From Paenibacillus guangzhouensis (GTDB lineage: Bacteria > Bacillota > Bacilli > Paenibacillales > Paenibacillaceae), in contig NZ_CP045293.1 of the NCBI RefSeq assembly GCF_009363075.1, positions 868,001 through 932,000 on the forward strand: a DNA stretch of 64,000 bases, read 5' to 3'. How positions within the stretch are numbered: the stretch's first letter is position 1; each line of letters starts with the position of its first letter. This document shows, in pieces, positions 17,550 to 26,445 of the stretch. The translations under genes were made by a program, and so were the position numbers. A model generated the notes under the pieces. That model worked only from the letters and a program-made list of their open reading frames with translations. It searched no databases and was not told the DNA's origin.

Positions 17550-18728
17550 TTAGGGGATATATTGCAGTGCAATTGCATTGGTCTTACGATTTTGAATAGA
17601 AATTTCTGATCGCCTCGGCATCGGTTCCCACTCGGTTAGATCATCTAACCAGGTCGTTGGAATCGGGACCGGGGCTTTTTGCTGCCATCGCGTCAGCCAA
17701 GGTTCAGGCAACGATATCCTATTATCCTGATGTAACTGCGCCAGCAGGGGATGGTCCGTCATTTCGAGCCATAAGAGACTCCAAGCTCTTGGGACGACAC
17801 GCCAGATGTCATAGCCTCCGCCACCGAATGCGGTCCACCGTCCATCGCAGTATTGATGAGCTAATTGATGGATGATCGCCGGCATTTCTTGATAAATTCG
17901 CATACTGCAGTGCTGATGGGAGAGAGGGTCATAGGCATGCGCATCGCATCCATGCTGACTGACAATAATATCTGGCTTGAACATAGCGGTAACACGCGTA
18001 ATGGACTCGCGGAAGCAATCGAGCCACGATTCGTCTTCTGTATAAGGTTCGAGTGGGATATTGAAGCAGGTACCATAGCCATCAGATTCGCCGCGTTCCG
18101 AGACAAAGCCTGTCCCAGGGAACAAATACTTTCCTGTCTCATGAATCGAATATGTACAGACATTAGGATCCGTATAGAACGACCATTGCACCCCGTCCCC
18201 ATGATGGACGTCCGTGTCGATGTAGAGCACGCGCGCGTTGTAATGTTCACGCAAATAGGCTATTGCAACGGAAGCATCATTATAGACACAGAAGCCTGAG
18301 CCGCGATTAGATAGAGCGTGATGCAGACCGCCGCCCAGATGCAGGGTATGCCTGCTCTTGCCGGACATGACATGATCTACCGCCGTAATGGATCCTCCGA
18401 CGATCGTCGAGGTAACCTCATGCATTTGTGGAAAATAAGGTGTATCTTCGCTCGTGAACCCGAAGAGGTCCGCTTGCGCAAGCCACATCGGTTCGGGATT
18501 GGGACTGCTTAAGCCTTTGACAGAATGCAGATATGCAGGTTGGTGAATGGTCAGCAGCTCGTCTTCTGTTGCAGATCTAGGTACGACAATATGCTCGGGA
18601 GATAGCGCTTTGATTTCAGTCAGCAGGTCGTAGGTGAGTGCCAGTCGTTGCTGGTTAAACGGATGATCATCATTGAATCGATACTTCAATTCATCTTCAT
18701 GATGAATGAACATAGCATTGATTAACAT
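17550..18728 (-). CDS. acuC: Acetoin utilization protein AcuC (class I histone deacetylase family)
   Basis: Zinc-dependent lysine deacetylase; in Bacillus it reactivates acetylated AcsA. 392 residues. Catalytic elements are LHLGGGLHHA (His pair), YIDTDVHHGDGVQ (zinc ligands), SIHETG and VSQHGCDAHAYDP. The ATG is preceded by AGGAGG about 12 bases away. It lies downstream of acuA on the minus strand and divergent from acsA, the target of the pair. Confidence 0.95.
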   Translation of the reverse strand: MLINAMFIHHEDELKYRFNDDHPFNQQRLALTYDLLTEIKALSPEHIVVPRSATEDELLTIHQPAYLHSVKGLSSPNPEPMWLAQADLFGFTSEDTPYFPQMHEVTSTIVGGSITAVDHVMSGKSRHTLHLGGGLHHALSNRGSGFCVYNDASVAIAYLREHYNARVLYIDTDVHHGDGVQWSFYTDPNVCTYSIHETGKYLFPGTGFVSERGESDGYGTCFNIPLEPYTEDESWLDCFRESITRVTAMFKPDIIVSQHGCDAHAYDPLSHQHCSMRIYQEMPAIIHQLAHQYCDGRWTAFGGGGYDIWRVVPRAWSLLWLEMTDHPLLAQLHQDNRISLPEPWLTRWQQKAPVPIPTTWLDDLTEWEPMPRRSEISIQNRKTNAIALQYIP

Positions 18729-18766
18729 GCGATTGTGGTACCTCCTACTTTTACCTCACTAGCGAA

Positions 18767-19399
18767 TTAGTACATGAACCGTTGTTGGAACCGTACACGA
18801 TCGAATTGCTGCTCCGACTGAAGCGGAACGTCTTTGCCAATGCGCACCATGAGACAGTTGGCAGGATGAGAGCAGATTTCAGGATCATCGGTTGCATACC
18901 AGATCATGCCGACAGATTCCATCAATTTCTCCATCATTTTGCGGTAATCCCACACACTGAGCTTGCTGCCTTCCAGGTCCCAGTGCCAATAGTATTCGGT
19001 GGTGAACACAATATAATTTTCCATCTGATCTTCTTCGAAGGCGGTCTGAATCATTTTCTTGCCGAGCCCGTAGGACCTGTAATCATTTGCGACCTCGACA
19101 GCGCCCAGTTCGATTAAATCTTGCATGTTCCCTTGGGACCAGCGCTCCATCTCGTCTGCATAATGGAACGTAACATAGCCCACGATGGTATTCTCATGCC
19201 GTGCGATAATGATGCGCCCTTCCGGCAGCTCCGCAATTTCGATCAGCGCTTCGTGTTGATCCTTCGGCCTTCGGAAGGCGTCAAGATCTGGGTGCATATC
19301 CAGTGTTCGCAGCACTTCTGAGCGAACCGGGCCTTCAATAATGAGTACAATTTCTTGGTGCTGCTGGATATGTGCATGATAGATCTTCCGATGTTCCAC
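18767..19399 (-). CDS. acuA: Protein acetyltransferase AcuA (GNAT)
   Basis: GNAT acetyltransferase that inactivates acetyl-CoA synthetase by acetylating its C-terminal lysine. From the GTG at 19399, which follows AAAGGAG by eight bases, it has 210 residues, the Bacillus AcuA length. The acetyl-CoA-binding region is around VEVANDYRSYGLGKKMIQTAF. It precedes acuC; acuB, which stands between them in Bacillus subtilis, is absent here. Confidence 0.93.
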   Translation of the reverse strand: MEHRKIYHAHIQQHQEIVLIIEGPVRSEVLRTLDMHPDLDAFRRPKDQHEALIEIAELPEGRIIIARHENTIVGYVTFHYADEMERWSQGNMQDLIELGAVEVANDYRSYGLGKKMIQTAFEEDQMENYIVFTTEYYWHWDLEGSKLSVWDYRKMMEKLMESVGMIWYATDDPEICSHPANCLMVRIGKDVPLQSEQQFDRVRFQQRFMY

Positions 19400-19524
19400 G
19401 GATTCAACTCCTTTCCTCATCTCCTCTCACTTATATCACGGAAACGAATCTTTGAAAAGGAATAGGCGAATGAACAGAGGTATGCTATAATGAGATTTGC
19501 CATAAATTATACAAATTTATCTTC

Positions 19525-19553
19525 TTGACATCACGAACTGCATACGTTGTAAC
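19525..19553 (+). promoter_or_regulatory. Candidate promoter of acsA
   Basis: A perfect -35 TTGACA (19525-19530) with 17-bp spacing to TGTAAC. A second candidate is the extended -10 TGCTATAAT at 19483-19491. The cre-like site lies downstream of both. Confidence 0.45.
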
Positions 19554-19622
19554 ATCGTTCATCTCTCAAGTTAGCGGCCATCTGGTCTTCAGCGTGTAGT
19601 GAATCTCTTATTTTACGAACCT

Positions 19623-19636
19623 TGTAAGCGCTGTCG
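19623..19636 (+). promoter_or_regulatory. cre site (CcpA binding) upstream of acsA
   Basis: TGTAAGCGCTGTCG matches the consensus TGWAANCGNTNWCA at 13 of 14 positions. It lies about 60 bp before the acsA start, downstream of the candidate promoters, where CcpA would block elongation. Bacillus acsA and acuABC are CcpA targets. Confidence 0.7.
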
Positions 19637-19696
19637 CTAACATTGCAGAGAAACTATATTTATTTTCTTACTGAGATATTATGGGAGGATGAAACA

Positions 19697-21421
19697 ATGG
19701 GAAACGTGCAAGGTGAAATTATTGAGGCTGTAGCATCATCGTCAAATTTGGGCAAATATGAAGACGTGTACAGTCAGTTTAAGTGGGAAGAGATCGAGAA
19801 GAACTTCTCCTGGTACACAACAGGACAAGTAAATATGGCGTACGAGGCAATCGACCGTCATGTCGAGCAAGGTCTCGGCGACAAGGTTGCGCTCTATTAT
19901 AGCGATGCAACACGGGATGAGCAGTACACATTCGCAGAGATGAAAGCCAAATCGAATCAATTCGCCAATGTGCTTCGCAAGCATGGCATTCAGCGCGGGG
20001 AACGCGTGTTTATCTTCATGCCGCGTACACCGGAATTGTATTTCAGCTTGCTTGGTTCGCTTAAAATCGGTGCTGTCGTAGGTCCGCTATTCGAAGCGTT
20101 TATGGAGACGGCGGTCAAGGATCGTCTTGAAGATAGCGGCGCAGTTGCTGTCGTAACGACTCCAGCCCTTCTAGGGCGTGTCCCAAGAGAGCAGCTTCCT
20201 GAACTGAAGCACGTCATTCTCGTGGGAGCAGATGTTCAAGCAGGGGAAGGCGTAATTGATTTTTATGCTGAGATGGCGGAGGCTTCGGAAGAGGCGGAGA
20301 TCGAATGGTTAGGACGTGAAGACGGCCTGATTATTCATTATACTTCCGGCTCTACAGGCAGACCGAAGGGTGTTTTCCATGTTCAGAATGCCATGATGCA
20401 GCATTACTTCACGGGTAAAATTGTGCTTGATTTGCAAGCCGACGATATATATTGGTGTACCGCTGACCCAGGCTGGGTAACGGGTACGTCTTACGGGATT
20501 TTTGCGCCGTGGCTCAACGGAGCGACGAATGTCATTCGTGGCGGACGTTTCAGCCCGCAGGATTGGTATAATACGATTCAAAAATATAAAATTACGGTCT
20601 GGTACAGTGCGCCAACAGCATTCCGGATGTTAATGGGCGCTGGCGATGACATCATCTCGCATTTTGATTTATCCAGCTTGCGCCATGTGCTGTCGGTAGG
20701 TGAACCGCTCAACCCTGAAGTTGTGCGTTGGGGAATGAAAGTGTATAACCAACGGATCCATGATACGTGGTGGATGACGGAGACCGGGGGACAGCTTATC
20801 TGTAACTACCCGGGGATGGCGATTAAGCCAGGTTCGATGGGACGTCCAATTCCAGGTGTGGGCGCAGCGATTATTGATGATAACGGTAATGTGCTTCCAC
20901 CATACCGCATGGGCAATCTGGCGATTAAGACGCCTTGGCCATCGATGATGCGTCAAATCTGGAATAACCCAGCGAAGTATTCAGAGTATTTCCGTCTGGA
21001 AGGGTGGTATGTATCAGGAGATTCGGCCTATATGGATGAGGACGGCTACTTCTGGTTCCAAGGTCGTGTAGATGACGTGATTAACACGTCCGGTGAACGT
21101 GTAGGACCTTTCGAAGTGGAGAGCAAGCTCGTTGAGCATCCTGCAGTCGCTGAGGCTGGGGTTATCGGTAAGCCCGACCCTATGCGCGGTGAAGTCATTA
21201 AGGCGTTCATCTCACTTCGTGAAGGCTTTGAACCTTCTGAAGAGCTGAAGGCGGATATCGCGAAATTTGTCAAAGAAGGTCTATCGGCGCATGCTGCACC
21301 GCGTGAGATCGAATTTAAGGATAAATTGCCGAAGACGCGCTCAGGTAAAATTATGCGTCGGGTATTGAAAGCTTGGGAGTTGAACTTACCTACAGGCGAC
21401 TTATCCACGATCGAGGATTAA
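19697..21421 (+). CDS. acsA: Acetyl-CoA synthetase (acetate-CoA ligase)
   Basis: Activates acetate to acetyl-CoA through acetyl-AMP. 574 residues from the ATG at 19697, which follows GGGAGGATG. Adenylate-forming motifs: YTSGSTGRPKG, TWWMTETGG, GWYVSGD and the C-terminal PKTRSGKIMRR whose lysine, K551, is the counterpart of the Bacillus K549 acetylated by AcuA and deacetylated by AcuC. Both regulators are encoded divergently next door. Confidence 0.96.
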   Translation: MGNVQGEIIEAVASSSNLGKYEDVYSQFKWEEIEKNFSWYTTGQVNMAYEAIDRHVEQGLGDKVALYYSDATRDEQYTFAEMKAKSNQFANVLRKHGIQRGERVFIFMPRTPELYFSLLGSLKIGAVVGPLFEAFMETAVKDRLEDSGAVAVVTTPALLGRVPREQLPELKHVILVGADVQAGEGVIDFYAEMAEASEEAEIEWLGREDGLIIHYTSGSTGRPKGVFHVQNAMMQHYFTGKIVLDLQADDIYWCTADPGWVTGTSYGIFAPWLNGATNVIRGGRFSPQDWYNTIQKYKITVWYSAPTAFRMLMGAGDDIISHFDLSSLRHVLSVGEPLNPEVVRWGMKVYNQRIHDTWWMTETGGQLICNYPGMAIKPGSMGRPIPGVGAAIIDDNGNVLPPYRMGNLAIKTPWPSMMRQIWNNPAKYSEYFRLEGWYVSGDSAYMDEDGYFWFQGRVDDVINTSGERVGPFEVESKLVEHPAVAEAGVIGKPDPMRGEVIKAFISLREGFEPSEELKADIAKFVKEGLSAHAAPREIEFKDKLPKTRSGKIMRRVLKAWELNLPTGDLSTIED

Positions 21422-21472
21422 TGAAATTTCAACTTGTCAATGCAACGAATGACTTAATTAGAAATTTATGTA

Positions 21473-21502
21473 TTGACAAATTTATGAACTAAGATATATA
21501 TT
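21473..21502 (+). promoter_or_regulatory. Candidate promoter of the sugar ABC operon
   Basis: TTGACA at 21473-21478 with 16-18 bp to TATATA/TATATT. It lies after acsA and before the hairpin at 21545. Confidence 0.55.
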
Positions 21503-21544
21503 TTTTATAACAAAATATTTACAACCATAACATGTTACCTCATG

Positions 21545-21603
21545 AAGGGCATTCGTTATGAAGCAGGTAAGTCAGAGATGCTTCTATACGTATGCCCTTT
21601 TTT
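21545..21603 (+). terminator. Two-part hairpin with T-run in the leader of the sugar ABC operon
   Basis: AAGGGCAT pairs with ATGCCCTT at the base and GAAGCA with TGCTTC in the upper stem, followed by TTTTTT. It could end acsA transcripts, but a promoter lies upstream of it (21473), so it would also act as an attenuator for the ABC operon that starts at 21659. Confidence 0.75.
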
Positions 21604-21658
21604 GTGTCGGTTGGATTGTATTATTTTGTAATCACTAGCAAAAGAGAGGGGTTTTCGA

Positions 21659-23065
21659 GTGCAAAAGAAATGGGGCAAATCAATTACGTTACTTCTCATC
21701 ACGGCACTATTACTCATGCTAGCAGCAGGATGCGGCACCAAGAAGGAAGAGACGAAGACGGAGCCGACGACATCGACTGAGACCAAAACGGAGACCAAGA
21801 CAGAACCAACAACGACGACAACAACGGAGCCGACAACGACGGAGGCAGCTGGCCCTGAACTAGAAGGCGACTTCGAACTTCAGTATTTCGTCGGAGGCTA
21901 TGGTGATGGATTCTGGAAAGAAGCGATCGCCGAGTTCGCGAAGAAGTATCCGAAGCTGAAGATTAAAGAATCAGCCGGACCGAAAATTAACGATCAAATG
22001 AAGCCACGCTGGATTCAAGGCAATCCGCCGGACTTCGTATATATTGACGGTGCAGGTTCCAATGCAACACAAATGGTGAAGGACGACCAATTACTAGATA
22101 TGACGGATTGGTTAGAGACAGCGAAGAACGAAGACGGCAAATTGATTAAAGATCTCTTGATCATGCAGCCGGTGAAGTATGACGGTAAAGTCGCGCCAAT
22201 TCCTTTCGTATTCGGTACATGGGGCATTTTCTATGATAAAGCGGAGTTCAAGAAAAACGGCTGGAATGAGCCTAAGAACTGGGAAGAGTTCTTAGCGGTG
22301 TCGAAGCAAATTCAAGATTCTAAGAAAATGTATCCGTTCATCCACACAGGTAAATATCCATACTACATCAACGGCGGTCTAGTAGATACAGCCATCCTCG
22401 TTAATAACAACTACGACACTTCCATCTTTGATAAAATACAAGCGCTTGAGCCGGGCGTATTCAAGTCCGATGCTGTGAAAAAGGCACTTGATCAAGTGAA
22501 GCAATTGGTTGACGCAAAATACATTGACCCAGCTTCTGCAGCCATCAACCACACAGATTCCCAATCTTTATTCTTACAGCACAAAGACGCGTTCATCCCG
22601 AACGGTCTATGGGTAGAGAATGAAATGAAAAAAGACGTTCCAGCAGGCTTTGAGTTTGGTTTCGTACCATCGGTTACACAAGCAGCTGGCGGCAAATTTG
22701 TAGCGATCCCGTACACATCCACGATCGGCGTTGCAAAGAAAGCGAAAAACCCTGAAGCGGCAAAAGCGTTCATGCAGTTCATTTTGACTGAGAAATGGGC
22801 TGTACGTTGGGCTGAATTAACAGGTGCGCTTGATAATATTAAAGCGGACTTAAGCCAATCTGCCGCAGTTAGCAGCTTGTCCAAACAAGCGAGCGGCTAC
22901 TACAACTCCCCAGATACCATTGTTGCTCCTTATGTTGAATTGAATGCAGATGTAGATAAAGTGAAGCAAGATTCTACGCAAGCGCTTGCAAACGGTAAGA
23001 TCACGCCAGAAGAGTGGATGGATCGTATGGAAGCAGCAGCGGAGAAGGCTCGCGGTAAGAAGTAA
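21659..23065 (+). CDS. Sugar ABC transporter substrate-binding lipoprotein (chitobiose/GlcNAc-like)
   Basis: Extracellular binding protein, 468 residues. Signal peptide with lipobox LAAGC, lipidated C25, then a Thr/Glu/Lys-rich linker to about residue 60 and a family 1 solute-binding fold. The block QMKPRWIQGNPPDFVYIDGA resembles the NgcE group that binds N-acetylglucosamine and diacetylchitobiose; the sugar is inferred from this. The GTG start follows GAGAGGGG. Two permease genes follow; a stable hairpin separates it from the first. Confidence 0.88.
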   Translation: MQKKWGKSITLLLITALLLMLAAGCGTKKEETKTEPTTSTETKTETKTEPTTTTTTEPTTTEAAGPELEGDFELQYFVGGYGDGFWKEAIAEFAKKYPKLKIKESAGPKINDQMKPRWIQGNPPDFVYIDGAGSNATQMVKDDQLLDMTDWLETAKNEDGKLIKDLLIMQPVKYDGKVAPIPFVFGTWGIFYDKAEFKKNGWNEPKNWEEFLAVSKQIQDSKKMYPFIHTGKYPYYINGGLVDTAILVNNNYDTSIFDKIQALEPGVFKSDAVKKALDQVKQLVDAKYIDPASAAINHTDSQSLFLQHKDAFIPNGLWVENEMKKDVPAGFEFGFVPSVTQAAGGKFVAIPYTSTIGVAKKAKNPEAAKAFMQFILTEKWAVRWAELTGALDNIKADLSQSAAVSSLSKQASGYYNSPDTIVAPYVELNADVDKVKQDSTQALANGKITPEEWMDRMEAAAEKARGKK

Positions 23066-23073
23066 TATCGATC

Positions 23074-23106
23074 AAACGTCATGAGGGCAGCCCCCTCATG
23101 ACGTTT
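23074..23106 (+). other. Stable intra-operon hairpin after the binding-protein gene
   Basis: A perfect 14-bp stem (AAACGTCATGAGGG / CCCTCATGACGTTT) starts nine bases after the stop. There is no long T-run, so it probably protects the upstream message or partially terminates, giving more binding protein than permease. Confidence 0.7.
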
Positions 23107-23139
23107 ATTAACTAAGAGTAGACCTATGGGGTGATAACC

Positions 23140-24090
23140 GTGAACCAAGCTCCATCGATTGGCCAAGCCGTGGAAAAGCCCGCAGCAGGTAAAGGGATGA
23201 ATTGGAAAACAAAGCGTAAGCTGTTTATTTTCGTATTCACAGTACCCACACTATTATTCTTTTGTTTATTCATGATCTATCCGATTGTTCAAGGTTTATA
23301 TGTTAGTTTCTTTGACTGGTCTGGTGGTTCGGAGACCAAGACGTTCATTGGATTTGATAATTATAAGGAAATGCTGAATGACCCGATCATCGGACATGCA
23401 ATATACAACGATTACTTTCTCGTATTCTGGAAAGTGATTGGAATCGTTGGCCTAGGGATCTTTTTTGCGGTAGCGGTAACGAGGTTCCGTTTGAAAGGTG
23501 CAGGCTTCTTCCGTCAAGTGTTCTTTATTCCGAATATTTTATCGGTCGTCGTCATCGGTGTCCTGTGGAATTATATTTATAACCCGAGTATTGGATTCCT
23601 GAACTCGTTCTTATCGTTATTTACGGAGAATAAGGTGGAGATTTCATACCTTGGAGATGAAGCGTATGCGATGTGGTCTTTGTTGCCTCCAGCGATCTGG
23701 GCAGGGGTAGGATTCGTTATGGTTCTGCTCGTCGCATCCATTCTCAATATTCCTGCTGAGCTGTACGAGGCAGCGAACTTGGATGGCGCATCGCAGTGGC
23801 AGCAGTTCACACGAATTACGATGCCGCTAACGTGGGAGCAGATCAAAGTATCTATCCTATGGGTGGTCATGACGACATTGAACGGCTCGTTCGTTATTGT
23901 CTGGATTATGACAGAAGGCGGACCGGATAACGCCACTCAAGTCATGGGCTCCTACTTGTATCAGATGGGCTTCAGACAGTTCCATATGGGTTACGCGTCG
24001 GCGATCGGCGCACTGATCCTGGTGCTCTCTCTGATTACGACACTGGCTCTGCAGCGCATTATGCGCCGCGATACGCATGAAATGAGTTAG
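23140..24090 (+). CDS. Sugar ABC transporter permease 1 (MalF type)
   Basis: 316 residues, six predicted membrane helices. The cytoplasmic EAA loop is YEAANLDGASQWQQFTRITMPL, which docks the ATPase. The GTG at 23140 follows GGGGTGAT; a GTG at 23131 overlaps that site. It pairs with the next gene to form the membrane channel of the importer. No ATPase gene accompanies the operon, so a shared MsmX-type ATPase is expected. Confidence 0.93.
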   Translation: MNQAPSIGQAVEKPAAGKGMNWKTKRKLFIFVFTVPTLLFFCLFMIYPIVQGLYVSFFDWSGGSETKTFIGFDNYKEMLNDPIIGHAIYNDYFLVFWKVIGIVGLGIFFAVAVTRFRLKGAGFFRQVFFIPNILSVVVIGVLWNYIYNPSIGFLNSFLSLFTENKVEISYLGDEAYAMWSLLPPAIWAGVGFVMVLLVASILNIPAELYEAANLDGASQWQQFTRITMPLTWEQIKVSILWVVMTTLNGSFVIVWIMTEGGPDNATQVMGSYLYQMGFRQFHMGYASAIGALILVLSLITTLALQRIMRRDTHEMS

Positions 24091-24123
24091 AACGACTGGC
24101 TGTTTCGTTTATGCTTACGAAGT

Positions 24124-24144
24124 GATTTTCCCTATGGGAAAATC
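24124..24144 (+). other. Hairpin next to the ribosome binding site of the second permease
   Basis: GATTTTCCC and GGGAAAATC pair perfectly around a TAT loop, ending five bases before AGGAGG. It may tune translation or be a processing site. Confidence 0.6.
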
Positions 24145-24159
24145 TTTAGGAGGACGCCT

Positions 24160-25008
24160 ATGCACAAAAAAACGCTCGGTTCTTCAATCCTTAGCGCAAT
24201 CATCTACGTGATTATGATTCTGTGGGCGCTCTGCGTATTGTATCCGCTAGTATGGTCTGTTTTTGGCTCGCTCAAAGATAATCAGCAGTTCCTGCTGAAG
24301 ATGCCGTGGAGTTTGCCAGAATGGCCGTTATTATGGGAAAACTTCTCGAATGTATGGACCAATTATAATGTTGGAACTTATTTTATGAACTCGCTCATTG
24401 TTACCATTGTGAGTACGGTGCTTGCATTGTTGCTATCATCGACGACGGCCTATGTCATCGCACGGTTCAAATTTACAGGGAGTCAGGCGTTATATAATCT
24501 GTATCTTGCATCGATGATGATCCCGTTGATTCTGGGGCTTATCCCATTATTCTTCCTACTAACGGATTTGCATCTGAGCAACACGCTAATGGGGTTAATC
24601 TTGGTGTACACGGCGATGAACGTCTCCTTCGGGGTATTCGTACTTGTAGGATTCTTCAAGACATTACCCAAAGAGTTAGATGAATCCGCTTCAATTGATG
24701 GCTCATCGGATTATGGGGTATTCTTCCGGATTATGCTTCCGTTAGCAAGGCCAGGCTTAATCTCTGTGGGGATTATGAACATACTTAACATTTGGAATGA
24801 ATACGTCATGGGTACCGTCCTCGTGAATGACCCGTCGAAATACACGTTGCCGATTGGGATCGCTGTGATGCAGGCTGAAATGCAATATCGGACTGAGTGG
24901 GGACCGTTGTTCGCAGGGCTGCTCTTATCGATCATTCCAGTGTTAGTTGTGTATTTCATCTTCCAGCGACAAATTACAAGCGGTATGGTAGCGGGTGCGG
25001 TTAAGTAA
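24160..25008 (+). CDS. Sugar ABC transporter permease 2 (MalG type)
   Basis: 282 residues, six predicted membrane helices, with the EAA loop DESASIDGSSDYGVFFRIMLPL. ATG follows AGGAGGACGCCT. Last gene of the importer operon; a strong terminator follows. It belongs to the carbohydrate uptake family 1 permeases. Confidence 0.93.
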   Translation: MHKKTLGSSILSAIIYVIMILWALCVLYPLVWSVFGSLKDNQQFLLKMPWSLPEWPLLWENFSNVWTNYNVGTYFMNSLIVTIVSTVLALLLSSTTAYVIARFKFTGSQALYNLYLASMMIPLILGLIPLFFLLTDLHLSNTLMGLILVYTAMNVSFGVFVLVGFFKTLPKELDESASIDGSSDYGVFFRIMLPLARPGLISVGIMNILNIWNEYVMGTVLVNDPSKYTLPIGIAVMQAEMQYRTEWGPLFAGLLLSIIPVLVVYFIFQRQITSGMVAGAVK

Positions 25009-25032
25009 CCTGCGATCTTATGGCCACAATAG

Positions 25033-25070
25033 AAAGGACGTACCAATCAGCAATGATGGTACGTCCTTTT
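25033..25070 (+). terminator. Terminator of the sugar ABC operon
   Basis: A 13-bp perfect stem (AAAGGACGTACCA / TGGTACGTCCTTT) with an 11-base loop, followed by T-rich sequence; also close behind the convergent CorC-family gene. Confidence 0.85.
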
Positions 25071-25072
25071 CA

Positions 25073-26374
25073 TTATTCAGAGGCTTCCACGTTTATTTTT
25101 TTTACTTCAACCCTGCGAATTCGGTGTTTATCCGCTTTTTTGATCGTAAATAGGAAGTCTTCATATTGCCATTCACCGCCGCGTGATAAATCAGGGTTAT
25201 GTTCGAACAGCCAGCCGCTAATCGTATCGACATGCTCACTCTCGTAATGGGTGTTCAGGAGATCATTCACTTGAGAGAGAGGGACCATTCCATCAAGGAT
25301 ATAATGATCATCATTGATTTTCTCAACCGGCGCTTGTTCATCCGTATCGAATTCGTCCCGAATCTCACCGACGATTTCTTCCAGAATATCTTCGATCGTA
25401 ATCATACCCGAAGTACCACCGTACTCGTCGATCAAGATCGCAATATGCGTCCGCTCTTGCTGCATCCGTTTGAGTAAGGTCTTAATCGGAATGGCTTCGG
25501 ATACCGTCAGTACGTTATGAATCAGAGGTTTGATGTTCGTATCGTCGCATAGATCTTTGTTGACAATGAACTGCTTGGTGTGAATCATCCCGATAATATT
25601 GTCTTTGCTACCGGAGATCACAGGGAATCGCGTATATTGCTCGCGTTGGATAATTTTCAGATTCTCTTCCATTGATTGATCCGCATCAAGACAGATCATA
25701 TCGGTACGAGGGACCATAATTTCACGAGCAAGTAGGTTATCAAAAGCAAATATTTTGCTCACATAGCCGTATTCCGTCGTATTGATTTTACCGCTCTCAT
25801 AGCTTTCCGACAAAATAATCTGAAGTTCTTGTTCGGAATGGGCTTCATCGTGCTCTTTGGCGGGCTTTAGACCGAACAGACGGACGATCGCGTTCGCAGA
25901 TCCATTGAACAACCAGATTAATGGGTACATGATTTTATAGAAGTAAATGATCGGACGAGCAGTAAGTAAACTAATCGTCTCTGCTTTACGAATTGCAAAT
26001 GTTTTCGGCGCCAATTCTCCAAGAACAACGTGGAGGTAGGTCACCAAGAGAAAAGCGATAATGAAAGAAATAATAGACGCTGCGCGGTCTGCAATTCCTA
26101 ACTGTTCGAATAAGGGATGCAGTAGCTTCTCGACCGTTGGCTCTCCTAACCATCCGAGGCCAAGGGCGGTAATGGTAATACCGAGCTGACAGGCAGATAA
26201 GTAACCGTCTAGATTGGACGTCACAATTTTAACAGCCATCGCATTTTTACGACCTTCTAATACGAGCTGGTCGACTCGGCTGGGCCGCAACTTAATCACA
26301 GCGAATTCGGTAGCAACGAAGAAGGCTGTTGCGATGATTAGTAATGCGACAAGAAATAGGTTGAGAATAGGCAT
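25073..26374 (-). CDS. CorC/HlyC-family membrane protein (DUF21, CBS pair, CorC_HlyC)
   Basis: 433 residues. A DUF21 (CNNM-type) membrane domain of three or four helices covers about 1-190, a CBS pair follows (IMVPRTDMICLD; HTKQFIV..), and the C-terminal transporter-associated domain includes ILDGMVPLSQVNDLL. Relatives such as MpfA export Mg2+ or protect against it; here the ion is inferred. AAGGAG is 13 or more bases from the ATG and no closer start exists. Its promoter carries an operator shared with the divergent DUF1836 gene. Confidence 0.9.
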   Translation of the reverse strand: MPILNLFLVALLIIATAFFVATEFAVIKLRPSRVDQLVLEGRKNAMAVKIVTSNLDGYLSACQLGITITALGLGWLGEPTVEKLLHPLFEQLGIADRAASIISFIIAFLLVTYLHVVLGELAPKTFAIRKAETISLLTARPIIYFYKIMYPLIWLFNGSANAIVRLFGLKPAKEHDEAHSEQELQIILSESYESGKINTTEYGYVSKIFAFDNLLAREIMVPRTDMICLDADQSMEENLKIIQREQYTRFPVISGSKDNIIGMIHTKQFIVNKDLCDDTNIKPLIHNVLTVSEAIPIKTLLKRMQQERTHIAILIDEYGGTSGMITIEDILEEIVGEIRDEFDTDEQAPVEKINDDHYILDGMVPLSQVNDLLNTHYESEHVDTISGWLFEHNPDLSRGGEWQYEDFLFTIKKADKHRIRRVEVKKINVEASE

Positions 26375-26417
26375 TAGATTCTCTAAAGTCTCCTTATGGA
26401 TTTATTTTGTTAATATG

Positions 26418-26444
26418 AGTTCTTATGAACTTATACTATGAACT
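26418..26444. promoter_or_regulatory. Palindromic operator plus extra half-site at the CorC-gene promoter
   Basis: AGTTCTTATGAACT (26418-26431) is an AGTTC-N4-GAACT palindrome and a further GAACT lies at 26440-26444. They sit immediately downstream of the minus-strand -10 box, as expected for a repressor site. Confidence 0.75.
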
Positions 26445-26445
26445 A

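Noticed and set aside
21735-21845. Repetitive Thr/Glu/Lys coding stretch that looks like a tandem DNA repeat
   Set aside because: It is the flexible linker after the lipid anchor of the binding protein; the reading frame is intact.
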